The notes beneath the pieces were generated by a model. It searched no databases. It saw nothing but the letters and a program-made list of their open reading frames with translations, and was not told where the DNA came from. DNA of 64,000 nt from Doris montereyensis. Its lineage: Eukaryota; Mollusca; Gastropoda; Nudibranchia; Dorididae. Position 1 is the first letter of the stretch. Every line of letters begins with the position of its first letter. The position numbers and the translations under genes were made by a program. Shown here one piece after another: positions 12,105 to 24,065 of this stretch. The stretch spans positions 111,001 to 175,000 of the forward strand of contig JAXRKP010000699.1 of assembly GCA_037039925.1 (NCBI GenBank), given 5' to 3'.

Positions 12105-12240
12105 TTACCAAACACCTTTGACTCGTCGTCTCCAATGAGATTGACCCACCTACCCACACTACTCCGAAAAAAACCTGAGAATAGCCCAGTTGCGAGGCCA
12201 ACACATTGCCTTTGGACTACTGATTTAAACCAGTGGTTCT
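12105..12240 (-). mobile_element. tRNA-derived SINE, 3'-truncated fragment
   Basis: Minus-strand homology to the SINE body and head: CTCCAATGAGATTGACCCACC, then GCCTTTGGACTACTGA, the inverse of the head seen at 22230 and 60385. Immediately after it, CAGTGGTTCTTAACC at 12230 resembles a hAT terminus, without a visible partner. Confidence 0.5.
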
Positions 12241-12937
12241 TAACCTTGTAAAAAGTGAGTCATACATGTATTCACCAAACCCTTTGAAATTAAAACAATA
12301 TCAGACAAACACACACTACTGATATAGATTGAACTTTCTCCAGTTAAATTAAAAAGTGAATCCTTCGATCTATTGGTGTTTCCGTGCCAAAGGCCAATGC
12401 ATCGACTGGTCGTTTCCTGACAATTTTTCTCTCTCGATACAGTTAAAATTCATTGTACGGAAACATCCACAACCAATACATTGGCGTTTGGCACTCAATG
12501 CCTTTGACTTTGAAATGTATCACTCTTGCCGGCCGGGAAGAAAAATTAATCTGACATGGAGCAATAACTCTTTTGGCACTCAAAGTCAGAATTAAAACAT
12601 ACAGTACAACAAGCATTCCTAGCTTGTCAGACCACCAGATACAGTTTGAGGAATCCGTGATTCGGGAACATGTAAATGCATTAGGTGATGAGGGTACTTT
12701 CAGGGTATTTTATGACCTCATGGGTTTTTTCTTGACTTCAAATCGAAGATGAGTACGATTAATTTTCTTTTCTCAGCCATTTCCAGACCAGAAATGTAGA
12801 TTAAATTTCTTAACGTTATTAGAACTCGAGACGAACAGCGTATTGTTAATATATTGATAATGCAAGATGTACAGAAATGAACACAATGAGATGAGAATGT
12901 AGCATGGCGTGGGCCAGTAATACTATTAGTACAACTA

Positions 12938-13628
12938 CAGTGGAACCTCTCTAATCGGGTAACCCAGCCAATCAGGAAGAAATTCCAGGGAGGGAATTTT
13001 TTCTTTATATTTTATCTCTCAACGGAAAGGTCCCCGGCTAATACTTATATTGGGACAATTTTTTTGCAGGTTTTTGTCATTAATTATCATCACTATTTCC
13101 CCCATAATTATAAATTTCAACACTCAATTGTTATGCAAATTTGGTTTCCATGTCAGTAAAACATTAATTATTAAAACCTGCGTTATTAAAACATGTTATA
13201 CATTACATATTGTGTAATGTCAGTGCCAGTTTACGCAGTATTGGTCACACCAGACTCAGAAAGCAGACTCGTGCACTGTCACAGTTTTTCCTTGCCCACC
13301 TAACCTGTCAACACAACAGTGGACACGCGACAAGATTTAAGGGTTCACCATGCATTCCTGATTAAGTATCTTATCTATCTAGTCCAGTGAAGCGTGACTG
13401 TTACTGTTAGTGATACCACTGATCAATGCCATGCTTGTTTTAATCAACTGGTCCTATGGCTACAAGAAATTGTTTGTTTAATTCTGTATTTTATCTCTTA
13501 CAGAAGGGCTAAGTACCTCAAACTGTTGAGGCTGAGGCAACACCAAAATCCCTTAGTCCTCGGGAAATCTGGCTAATCAGGACAATTTTACAATCCACTG
13601 AAATTTTCCAATTTGAGAGGTTCCGCTG
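12938..13628. mobile_element. pogo/Tigger-like MITE, copy 1
   Basis: The element starts CAGTGGAACCTCTCTAATC and ends GAGAGGTTCCGCTG, flanked by TA at 12936-12937 and 13629-13630. This fits Tc1/mariner-superfamily (pogo-like) insertion. It is 691 bp with no transposase ORF. A diverged copy lies at 26262-26717. Confidence 0.8.
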
Positions 13629-13657
13629 TACTACAATATTATACCTGCCTTTAGGTC

Positions 13658-14099
13658 TTACACTAACACTGCTAACAGTGGGTTGGATCACAGGTAAATA
13701 ACCTTGAGACATTTAACTGGTTGATTAAAACAATGCATGATGACATTTTAGTCTTACAGGTTTTTTAGACATCTGAAAAGGGAAAAAATTGCTTTCCACT
13801 GCTTGAGCAACAACCGGTTTGGAGACTCCATGAAAACATTAAATGTATACGGGAAATAAAGATGTACATTACAGAAAAACAAGGAAATGAGTTTACATGA
13901 TGATGACATTTGGAGAATCTGTGACTTTGACTATATCTACATCAAAATGGCATTTTTTTTATCGTCACATTTCATTTATGTGAAGTGTTTTGTAGACGTC
14001 TTTCACTGCTCAGTCATCATGCATTGTTTTAATCAACCAGTTAAATGTCTCAAGGTTATTTACCTGTGATCCAACCCACTGTTAGCAATGTTAGTGTAA
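13658..14099. mobile_element. foldback element with about 88-bp inverted arms
   Basis: The left arm (13658-13744, with GGTAAATAACCTTGAGAC and TTAACTGGTTGATT) is repeated almost exactly in inverse orientation at 14012-14099. The 0.27 kb interior has no coding signal. It lies 30 bp right of the pogo-like MITE. Confidence 0.8.
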
Positions 14100-14203
14100 T
14101 GGTGATAACAGGACTCAGGAGAGAGATAGAACAATGGCACAAGTACAAGTACACGCAAGAGACAACAGATAGGAAAATGTGAACCTTCAACGCATATTCT
14201 GAT

Positions 14204-14520
14204 ACAAATGGATGGAGATTTCTTGCATTGAGCACTCCAACTCAAACACAAATGGATGGAGATTTCTTGCATTGACCACTCCAACTCATACACAAATGGA
14301 TGGAGATTTCTTGCATTGACCACTCCAACTCAAATACAAATGGATGGAGATTTCTTGCATTGACCACTCCAACTCAAACACGAATAGATGGAGATTTCTT
14401 GCATTGACCACTCCAACTCAAACACAAATGGATGGAGATTTCTTGCATTGACCACTCCAACTCATACACAAATGGATGGAGATTTCTTGCATTGACCACT
14501 CCAACTCAAATACAAATGGA
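14204..14520. repeat. 44-bp minisatellite, about 7 copies
   Basis: The unit contains ACAAATGGATGGAGATTTC and TTGCATTGACCACTCC. Starts at 14204 and 14248 give the 44-bp period. Copies differ by a few substitutions. The source sequence is not evident. Confidence 0.95.
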
Positions 14521-14904
14521 ACATTAAATACAAGTAGTCGATAATTTATAATTACATGTATGTCTAAATTCAATGGACACCAAAACCATCGGTTTGTGAA
14601 AGATAACATTTAATTTTATTGTTAATCTTGAGCAGTAAAAACGTTATTCTAACAAAACATTGGAAGTGGAGCAAAATAAATTTGTCTCTTTCCCTCTAGT
14701 GTTACTATTAGATTGTCAATGCCTGTGTTCATCAGTGTCTGCTGTTTGTCTGACTCTTTCTTTGTGTCTCCCGCCCTGTCTCTCTTTGACTTTCTCCACA
14801 CTCACAGTACTCACACACCTTCAACAGAACTCACTACCTGCTGCCTCAGGAAACAAATCTAAAATATGGGGGAAATGAAGACTTATTTCACCAGGACTGA
14901 GTGG

Positions 14905-15419
14905 GAAGCCCAAACCACGCAGTTTTTCCGTTCACCACAGCGAGTCTTGGATTTCACTACTTTTTACTTTTTGGTCTTCTTCACATTGCCTCTTCTCTCT
15001 ACAACGTGATAACGTACAAATGGCTTATACAACTGGAAAGATTTCTTTTAGTCCTTTCCAACCATGTATGTTGTGATAGGGAATGTAAAATACAATTTGC
15101 TCTTACATTCATAGTAAACAAGGGTGGTCAGACAGGAAAGCCAGTGGCAAGACAGTAAAAAAACCCAGCTAGCAAACACCCCTCTCTCTTTCGTCACGCT
15201 GTGCGTAGGTTTGATGAATGATAGTGGGCCCTGATCAGATGGTGCTAAAAATAGACTTCACAGTGATACTACTGATACTGATTGCTCTGCCTGATGTCAA
15301 AGTGAGTCTTGCGTCAAAATATTATTTTAAAAAATGAGTACACCCCTACAAAGCCCATCCCAATTTTGCATTAGTATGTACTAAAGTCATCGAATTTCGA
15401 ATTTCCGAGTAAACGCGCA
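14905..15419. repeat. dispersed repeat B, copy 2, left part
   Basis: Homologous to 7985 onward up to about 8545, then interrupted by the LINE at 15420-17399. The remainder of the repeat resumes at 17400-17510 (GCGTCCTCAAC, GGCTCGGGCC). Confidence 0.65.
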
Positions 15420-15454
<35 letters not shown>

Positions 15455-17399
15455 AGTTTTCTATAGTGCTTTACCCCAATACATGGGCTCAAAGTGCTTT
15501 ACAAAATGTCATAATATTATAACCACAGGATAGACATAAAAACAACATTTACATAAACCAAATCTTAAAAGCATGTTATGTTGTAAATTAATACTGTATG
15601 CAATTAAATCGACATGTAATGATACATTTGAATACAGGTACTGGCTTGCTTACACATGACATGTGCTCGCATACCACCCCTTCCTGCACACACATACACA
15701 CACACAAGCGCAATCGAACGGTAAGAATGTAAACGTATTCACTGCGTAAAAAGATTACATTTTAGTCTCGTCTTAAAAGTGTTAATTGTCTTATTGTCCC
15801 TCACGTGTTTTGGTAGGGCATTCCAATAGTGAGGTACCGAAGAAAAAAATGACTGTTCACTAATTTTTAATTTGTTTTGTTGTTTTTAAAATGCTGTTGT
15901 CATTGCTAGAACAAAGGTTCCTTGATGGAATATAAATTAAATGCTCAAAAGAATAGTTATGTAGATTAGTCCCTGGCCATGAAGAGATTTGAAACAATAG
16001 AACATATGTTTATAGACAATCCGCTTTCAGACTGACATCCAATGTAGCTCAAACAAAAGAGGTGCTGCCGAGTCAAATTTATCTTTTCGCTTTATAAGCC
16101 TGGCAGCACAACTTTGTACATGTTGTAAACTTTTGATTCTCTCTTTAGATAGATTACATAATAAAGAATTGCAATAATCTAGTTTAGATAATACGAGGGA
16201 GTAAACGAGTAATGTTACGACTTCCTGTCATATGATATTTCTTATCCTGCTAATTTTCCTTATTTCGATGAACATCATTCTAATCAGATTGTTGACCTGT
16301 CTGACCATGGACAACTCCGAGTCAATGTATACTCCAAGATCCTTCACACAATTTGAAAATTCAACATTGCTCTCACCAATTCGGATCTGTATTATGCTAA
16401 TATCTCTCAATAATAGTGATCTACCTGCTAGCATATATTCCGTCTTATCATCATTTAGCATCAGTCTATTCCTGTTCATCTTAATCTCCGAAATACAACT
16501 CTCGAAATTGTCAAAAAGACATTGCAGTTTATCAATCTTTGCTAAACTATATATTTGGGTATCATCAGCATAAAAATGATAATTCAAGTCAAATTTAGAT
16601 AGAACATCTGCAAGTTTTAAGTTTTAATTTTAGTTCCATGTTTTCAAATGTTGAAAAGTGCGACGACATTTTTGATGTTATGTTGATCATTGAAGCTAGA
16701 TCTTTTCTAAATATGGCAGCAATGCCACCTCCACATTGATTTTGTCATAGGAAAGATTTCATCACAGAGTAATGGCTGCAATAATGCCAATGGGTTTGTC
16801 GCCTGCGGCACAAAGCCATGTTTCTGTCAGAAATAAAATATCAGGATTCTCTTGAATGATTAGATTGTGGATTTCTTCAGTCTTATTTCTGCAACTGATA
16901 GTTTATATAACATACTTTATAACATACATTTAGTTTCGTTTCAATTTTGCGTTCACTGTTTTATATTGGTCAAGGTGAGAGGAGGCACGGTGAATGCTTT
17001 TCAGTCAATGGTTGCTAATGACCGGTATATTTGTTGGTTTGTGCCACGTCCACCAAGTCGCCCCCCGCACTGTCTTCTTGTTGAAAGAGAACAGACAGTA
17101 ACACAGGGTGAATAAAACTCCAAATGTAAAAATTAAAAGGTAGAATCTGCGAACTTGGTACATAAAAATGTTCATGGTCATAATATCCATTGTGCGTAAA
17201 GATATAAATTTCTTTAAAGTTCTTTAAAAATCACTGTTTAATGTTCACAATTTTTATGACATTCGACATAGAATATTGTCATAAAATAGTTGTATACAAA
17301 TCTTAAAGAACAAATGCTTGTGTCACTAGTAAAATTCACAAACACACAGAGTGACAAAACAGCTGCCTGTTGGGCACAACACAATAATATTCTTCTATG
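15420..17399 (-). mobile_element. L2/CR1-like LINE, internally deleted, inserted in repeat B
   Basis: On the minus strand, 16620-16735 encodes an endonuclease piece (GGGIAAIFRKDL, FENMELKLK), with LFLTETWL-type sequence further upstream. Directly after it comes the RT catalytic block LNYHFYADDTQIYS (16228-16587), then LDYCNSLLCNLSKERI and a typical C-terminal domain to about 15760. The stretch that normally separates endonuclease from the YADD box is missing, so the copy has an internal deletion. Its 3' end is at the left, finishing in (ATT)n at 15421-15452 after a GTGCTTTACC-type hairpin region. Stops and frame breaks show it is dead. The insertion splits repeat B. Confidence 0.85.
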
Positions 17400-17510
17400 C
17401 TTTGTTTAATGCGTCCTCAACTGAATCCCTGCACTCTAACTAGATCTAGTGAGTGGGACTGATTGAGCCTAAACGGCTCGGGCCGTGTGTGTGTTGTTGA
17501 TTCAGTGCGT
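17400..17510. repeat. dispersed repeat B, copy 2, right part
   Basis: Continuation of the copy broken by the LINE. It matches 8560-8670 of copy 1, including ACTAGATCTAGT and GGCTCGGGCC. Confidence 0.6.
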
Positions 17511-17842
17511 ATGGACTTAAGGGGGGGAGGGACTCAGTCACTGCCTTCGTGATATAGATAGCCTGATCCTGCCACCAGCTCGTGACCGTGTCGACCGGGG
17601 ATCTCTCTCGCTCTTCGTCTACTGATCTACACACCGTGTTAGTGTTAGATTTGTTTTTAAATTCACCGTTGTACTCCACAATGTATTATTTTAACAATAA
17701 GCTGACTCTGACATAGATCTATGATAATATTGCAAATAAAACACAGCACTAAATTAATATAATGTGTGCGAACTTCTTGCGGTAAATCAGTGCATGCGAT
17801 GACGATGATGAATGATAAAATAAGGAAGGATGATCTCTCCCC

Positions 17843-17844
17843 TC

Positions 17845-17915
<71 letters not shown>
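17843..17915. repeat. (TC)n microsatellite followed by (TTTC)n
   Basis: About 55 bp of pure TC, then TTTCTTTCTTTC. Confidence 0.95.
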
Positions 17916-17916
<1 letters not shown>

Positions 17917-18044
17917 CCTATCTAGCACCATTCCCCAATCGCTAACTCCTCCCAAATGTTACAGCTATAATAATATATTATATAAAGAACATGTACAGTA
18001 CCTATAATTATAATCAATAAAAATAACATTCTGATTTATAATTA

Positions 18045-18200
18045 TAACAATAATAATAATAACAATAATAATAATAATAATAATAATAGATTTATATAGC
18101 ACCTGAACATCCACATAATATTGTGCTCTGCGGCGCTTTACATTTACATAATAAAACATAGCATAAAGACATAAAAACACATTAGACACTAAAATAGTTG
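18045..18200 (-). mobile_element. LINE 3' tail (CR1/L2-like)
   Basis: (AAT)n followed by GATTTATATAGCACC and CTGCGGCGCTTTAC. In reverse this is the usual ...GCGCTATATAAAT(ATT)n end of invertebrate CR1/L2-type LINEs. Only the tail is present. Confidence 0.6.
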
Positions 18201-18799
18201 AAATAATCATTGCGGCTGCATTAAAAATATTTCTTTAAGGTGATGCAGATGATGATATTATATTCTGATATTGTGTGAAATATCAAACTCTTTTGGTGAA
18301 TGTTTTTAACTTTCTTTGTTCTTAGATGACACATTTTTGTCCATCAAGCTTTTAGAATAGTTATTCAGAAATATATTGACAGCTGGTTTGCATATCTTTG
18401 AAATGGAATCAGTGTGGTCCTTCTCACATTCTTGACACTTTTGGTCCAAAAGATTTAATTCGTTAAGTCGCTGCTTCACTAGTCTTGTTACAAGCAGTCG
18501 TTGATTGAAACATGACAAAAACTTCTCTTCATGTGAAGAGCTTCCAATAAGGAATTGAAAAACTTTGAAAGTCTCTGTCACAATATTTAAAACAAAGTCT
18601 GATGGCCATTTGAGACCTCCTCGGTCCAATGCAGAAATATAGGAGTAGCATTCATTTGATGCCTCGACTTGGATTGGAGTTGACGGTCAATGCTCAATTC
18701 ATGTTTGCAAGTATCACATACAGTTTCACGCAAAAAGTTTAACAATACAATATCCAGCAATGAAAACAAGTACTTTTTGTTGCTCGTTGTTGATATCAA

Positions 18800-19062
18800 T
18801 ATTGTCACAATCACATAACAGTGGATTGAAAAAATCAAACTGTGTGTCACAATCACATAATAGTGGATTAAAAAAAATCAAACTGTGTGTCACAATCACA
18901 TAACAGTGGATTGAAAAAATCAAACTGTGTGTCACAATCACATAACAGTGGATTGAAAAAATCAAACTGTGTGTCACAATCACATAACAGTGGATTGAAA
19001 AAATCAAACTGTGTGTCACAATCACATAACAGTGGATTGAAAAAATCAAACTGTGTGTCACA
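18800..19062 (-). repeat. 42-bp in-frame coding minisatellite in the THAP transposase
   Basis: Six copies of a 42-bp unit encode DTQFDFFNPLLCDC. One copy (about 18845-18887) is 43 bp because of an extra A and shifts the frame. A single unit is probably the original transposase sequence. Confidence 0.9.
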
Positions 19063-20904
19063 AGAATGTAATTCCATTTGGGCTTTCGTCTCTTCAAGAG
19101 GAAGAGTAATATCTTTGAGCTTAAGTAAGCCCTTTGATGCTGAGATCATGTATAGAACACTAAGAATTTTATTTTTTCTCTCCTTCAAGTAGTTGCTGAA
19201 CAGATACATGGAAATTACATCCACTCAATCGTCGGTACAGACTAAAACGCAATTCAAGATCATCCGTTTGGAATTTTCCAAGCAGGACATATTTGTATCC
19301 TCTTTCCTGCAGAAGATATATGCACAGTTCAATGGATGCAGACAAAGTATGACTTAGGGCAGTCATTGTTTCATTGGAAAGAATTCCTTCCCTTGGTTTC
19401 AGACCACGGCCTTTCCACTCCTCCAACCATCTAAATGCATGTTGCATGACAGATAGATTTTGGTCCTCAGTCGATGAAATTGGATTACAGTTGTCATTCC
19501 TTTGCCGTGCTCCTTTGTAAGGGTGTTTAACATTGAAAATATTCCACAATTTATTTATAAAAGAAATGAACTCTCTCGTTCCTTGTGTATCAATTTTCCA
19601 CTTTCTTTCAAAATGCTCTAAGGCAGTGATATTCCTGATGTCAAAAGCGTTGAGCATAAGTTGAACATTTTGTTTCTCCAATGAAGTAGGATGCAAAGAT
19701 TTATAATTCAGACTTGGGGCAAGCTTGACAGGTGAACATTTTTCATGATTATAAGTTATAAAGTTTTATCAAATGAGAAAAGGAAGATCGCAACAAACTG
19801 GTGTTATTCATGGTGTCTACACTTAGAGAAGGAAACATGAAGGTTTTTTCGACATCTTTTTGCATTAACCAATTGTTTCGAATGCATTTGAACAAATGTA
19901 CTGAATCGAACAGAAAATACAAACGTTGCGTAGGATCATTTGGGTGTGTGATAGAGGTTTGCAAGGTCCCTCCTGTCATAATTGTGAAAGCATTTCTATT
20001 CACTCGGTTGTTGTCGTCAGAAATTATGCACAGGACTGAATATCCAGTAGCGTGTAACAGATCTAGAACATTCTGAATGGCTTCCTTCAACCAGGCTGCA
20101 TTAACATTTTTAACAGGTATGATTGCCACAACGTCTTTTGATTTCGATAACACAGAAGAAATCATGAACACTTGTGCAGTGCTTGCTTCAGCTATAGGAC
20201 AATTGGCAGCTGATCCTTCCAACTTGCCTTCTTTGTAAGAAACACGTGGCGATATATGTATCTCATCCAACATTAAGATGACACTTCGCTCTCTTGGAGC
20301 GAGATTGGAACATTTTTGTTTTAAGTATTCTGTACGAACATTTTCCTCTGTCAAGCCACTCCTTATCTGAAAGACCGAAGCAAGCTTCCTTAAATAAGAA
20401 GGATGAGGAAGTGTAAGGTATGAACTTCTCATGATCACGTAGGCACGAGGAGCTAAGGCATGAATTTTGAAAGCCCAAAATCAAAGTGTAACAGGAATAT
20501 TTCTTTGAAGAGGATACACTTAATTTCATTTGCTGGACTAGAAACACCAACCTGTCTTTCTTGGCATCATTTTCTTCATCTTCACAATCAACAGAGCAAA
20601 TCTCTTCCACTGTATTCATCAAAAGTTTAAGTTTTTGATCAAGATCAACACTTTCCATACCAGAATGTCCACTTGAGAAATGTGACAGAATCGTATCAAA
20701 CTGAGACCATGTTTTGAGGATTGAAGATTGAGGCTTCCCAAAAATCCAAGACAATGATGCTTTCTGTACACGACCTGGAAAAAACAATTAGAAAAGACCA
20801 TTACCAGTTAGTATAGTCAGTCAGAAATACAATTTTAAAAAAATTAAAAATAGATCAGATTGACACACAACATAAGAACTCAACACATCAAAATTCTTGA
20901 CTTA

Positions 20905-20927
20905 ACTATATATATATATATATATAG

Positions 20928-20997
<70 letters not shown>
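20905..20997. repeat. (AT)n microsatellite
   Basis: Nearly pure AT run in the intron of the THAP gene. Confidence 0.95.
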
Positions 20998-20998
<1 letters not shown>

Positions 20999-21089
20999 CT
21001 CACTGATTTCCCTCCCCAGACCCGTTAAATTATCTCCCACATGAAATTGTAAAAATATATGAATTAAGCATATTATGTTGTCATCATCA

Positions 21090-21312
21090 TTATCGACTCA
21101 GTTGAAAATGAGTGCCTGGCTATTATAGGTAGTGATGGACATTGTCAGTAGTATTGAAGCGCTTAAACAGCGCTGGTACTGTACACTCCCAAGGGAGTTG
21201 AAAATGAATTTGGTTTCATTTGGCCTATCAGGGAGTAAATGTTGTACAGCGCATAGAGCCTGATATTATCGGGAATATTATGCGCTATATAAGTGTACAC
21301 TTTACTTTATAA
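21090..21312 (+). mobile_element. LINE 3' tail in the THAP intron
   Basis: Contains AAGCGCTTAAACAGCGCTGG, CACTCCCAAGGGAG and GCGCTATATAAGTG near the end, the pattern of CR1-like LINE 3' ends. No RT is left. It ends next to the exon 1 donor. Confidence 0.5.
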
Positions 21313-22224
21313 TACAGAAAAAATCAAATTCAAACTCACCTCCTTTACTTGTAAAGATTTCCACATGCATGTCTATGAAAACTTTGACTGTTGCCGTCAG
21401 CATAGGTGCACTTTCCCGATCATCGAGGAGCCTATAGAAACTCCAGTAATCATCCATGATAGATACTGATGGTTGGTCGTGGTCAGCAATGTTGTCGTTG
21501 CCATTTTGGAATCTGTACAACCACTTAGAATCTATTCGTGTTTTAAAATCCTCATTGAAATGAGAAAAATCTTTGATTTTATCGTTCTCTAACCATTCAG
21601 TAAAAGAACTGTTGTCCCATTCCTCCATCTCATGACGTCTATCTTCAGGTTTCTTTCGTTTCAAAGGATTCGTTTCAGATAGATAGGATGGGCAGTTAGG
21701 AAAGATAGAAGGATAAGCATCAGCAGTAAGTTTAGGTTTTGATCTAGGCACTGTCAAAACACTACCATCTTTTCTTGTCGCTGAGTCAATCCTGACAATG
21801 AAATGATCAACAAAATGTCTCTCACATACAACAGTAGTTGATGAAGGCACAAAATTATCTCTAGGAATTTTATTCATCCACAAAGACCTCCTCTCTTCAT
21901 TTTTTGGTAAGAGAAAAACAGAAACTTTTTCCTTCTCGTCGTAGTTCCCCCTACAGTTGGGGACACAGCACTTTTTACCACCCATTGTTGATTAACAATA
22001 GATCTAGCAATTCCACAAATGAATAAAAGTGAACAATCACTTAAAAGAATATTAAATATAACAATATAAGAATATAATAGATTGAGACTGGCAGAATGAT
22101 TTAATCCAACTGAAATTGCTCTTCAACGATTTGAAAGAACCGCCAACACACTCGACACATGATGCTTCTTGTGACGTCACGAGACGGAAACGAGAGCACA
22201 CTCAGGCTATATATATCACGACGG

Positions 22225-22475
22225 TGACGACTCAGTGGTTCAGAGGCAAGGCCTCTCAACCAAAAGATAGTGGATTCGTGCACTGCCCGTGGTTGAAATA
22301 TTTTCTCGAGTTTTTAGAGCACAATCTACTGCCTTGGTCCAGGTAGGTGGATAGACATCGGAGATGGACGATAAAAAGGAAGTCCCTTGTGCAGATCACA
22401 ACACTCTGTGCACATTAAGGATCCCTTGGCAAATCTAAAAATCCTATTAAAAACCCTCAGATCACCTCAGTTGTG
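22225..22475 (+). mobile_element. tRNA-derived SINE copy
   Basis: The head reads CAGTGGTTCAGAGGCAAGG, then TCTCAACCAAAAG and GTGGATTCGTGC, a decayed pol III B box. The body has GGTCCAGGTAGGTGGAT, GACGATAAAAAGGA and CACTCTGTGCACATTAAGGA. It matches copies at 35175, 39590 and 60385. Confidence 0.75.
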
Positions 22476-22577
22476 AATGTGCGTAAAATCAAATAAAAAT
22501 TGGGTTAGCAGGAATTTTGCATTTTCGAGGGCTAAATTATGATCTACTATCTCTATCGGAGTTAGAGCTATATTCAT

Positions 22578-23405
22578 ATACAGTCCAACCTGCCCCAACG
22601 ACCAACCTGTCCAGAACGACCACCTGACTCAAGCATCACCACCCTTACACCTGTCCAGAACGACCACCTGACTCAAGCATCACCCAACCTGGTCCAGAAC
22701 GACCACCTGACTCAAGCATCACCAGTCAATTGACAGGTTGGACTGCTTACATTTTTCTATACTGCTTCTCAGAAGAGGAAGGTTTTTTTGTTCATTAGAC
22801 AAATTTTATCCACCCATACCTGCCAAGAATGACCACCTGTCCATTGACGACCACTTTGGTCTATGGTCATTGGTGGTCGTTATGGACAGGTTGGACCATT
22901 TTGGTCTATGGTCATTGGTGGTCGTTATGGACAGGTTGGACTGTACGACCACTTTGGTCTATGGTCATTGGTGGTCGTTATGGACAGGTTGGACTGTACT
23001 ACCATTTTGGTCTATGGTCATTGGTGGTCGTTATGGTCATTGGTTGGACTGGACAGGTTGGACTGTACTACCACTTTGGTCTGTGGTCATTGATGGTCGT
23101 TATGGACAGGTTGGACTGTACTACCATTTTGGTCTGTGGTCATTGGTGGTCGTTATGGACAGGTTGGACTGTACTACCATTTTGGTCTATGGTCATTGGT
23201 GGTCGTTATGGACAGGTTGGACTGTACTACCACTTTGGTCTGTGGTCACTACCACTTTGGTCTGTGGTCATTGGTGGTCGTTATGGACAGGTTGGACTGT
23301 ACTACCACTTTGGTCTGTGGTCATTGGTGGTCGTTATGGACAGGTTGGGTACTACCATTTTGGTCTATGGTAAATGGTGGTCGTTATGGACAGGTTGGAC
23401 TCTAC
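22578..23405. mobile_element. pogo-like MITE expanded by TIR-derived minisatellite
   Basis: The left end reads TA-CAGTCCAACCTG...ACGACCACC. The right end (about 23371-23403) reads GGTGGTCGTTATGGACAGG, then TTGGACT and TA, its reverse complement. The interior is almost wholly tandem copies of the terminal sequence. An irregular set in left-end orientation lies at 22588-22735 and a 53-bp array in right-end orientation at 22850-23403. No transposase is present. Long open frames on the plus strand are a by-product of the repeat. Confidence 0.75.
22850..23403. repeat. 53-bp minisatellite, about 10 copies
   Basis: The unit contains GGTCTATGGTCATTGGTGGT and GGACAGGTTGGACTGTACTA. Unit starts at 23131 and 23184 give 53 bp. 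Some copies are partial, for example at 23025-23050 and 23245-23260. Confidence 0.95.
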
Positions 23406-24065
23406 TTTGCATTTATATTTACGGCAAAAAGGTCCTAACCGATAATAATTTCATGTTGTATCTCCGTCTAAATAATTTGACTACATGTATGTGATATCCC
23501 GAAAAGTAACAGAAAAGATTGGTGTTGGGTTTGGCAGCAAACAGGCATTTTGAGGAGACCCGATATGTGTTGGTAATGGCAGTGACTGAGTTGGCAGAGG
23601 TCTCCGTTAAAGTAAATAGAAGGCATCTGTTGTCATAAGATCCATCTGCTCACACATTGTGCATCTGCGCTAAAAATCTTCACCCTGGGTCAGTAGACAG
23701 CACACTGTTATCTTTCTTTATGTCTTTACCAGCCTGAGGGAAAATAAAATCAGAGCAACTTCAAATTTGTTACACGTACTTATAAAATCTTTAATCATTT
23801 GCCATTAGACGATTAAAAAAATGTGTTCTTAACCATAGTCAAATTCAATTTCGGATGGTTAAAACTTAAAATGTTTTTAAAAAATCCAACGTATTATGGA
23901 CTACATTTGTTAAGTAGTACCTCTACCAATACTTACTTGTCTAATAAAATCTTATTCTATTACTGCTACTGCTAGCACATCTGCGCCAGTTTGCCAAATG
24001 TCTTTTAAATCAGTGTGAGCAGTTAGTGGGTGCCTCTGGTATTTCCTACTTCTGTCTTTTCACTC
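23406..24065. other. intergenic, no gene seen
   Basis: No supported coding or RNA feature. Confidence 0.4.

Larger units (their letters stand above)
18306..21985 (-). pseudogene. THAP-domain P-element transposase-like gene, decayed
   Basis: Exon 1 (21340-21985) is intact. ATG opens MGGKKCCVPNCRGNY, a THAP C2CH zinc finger completed by VVCERHF, then AYPSIFPN. It ends at a GTGAGT donor (phase 1). Exon 2 (18306-20774) starts at a TTTTTTCCAG acceptor in matching phase. It carries P-element/THAP9-type RNase H-like sequence: LMLDEIHISP with the catalytic Asp near 20270, SDDNNRVN near 20000, DSVHLFKCIRNNWL near 19890, and a C-terminal ALDRGGLKWPSDF near 18620. Reading is broken by shifts near 20505, 19755, 19170, 18869, 18733 and 18685, and by a TGA at 20481-20483 that could be a decayed CGA. 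Most shifts are single extra bases, several in A or T runs, so sequencing error is a rival explanation. A 42-bp coding repeat lies in it. It could be a mobile P element or a dead THAP9-like gene. Confidence 0.85.

Noticed and set aside
12230..12600. hAT element starting CAGTGGTTCTTAACC
   Set aside because: No matching inverted end, 8-bp duplication or transposase was found.
22738..23494. Overlapping 200-codon plus-strand ORFs rich in LWSLVVVMDRLD-type repeats
   Set aside because: By-product of the 53-bp minisatellite; three frames are open over the same DNA and no start context or homology is seen.
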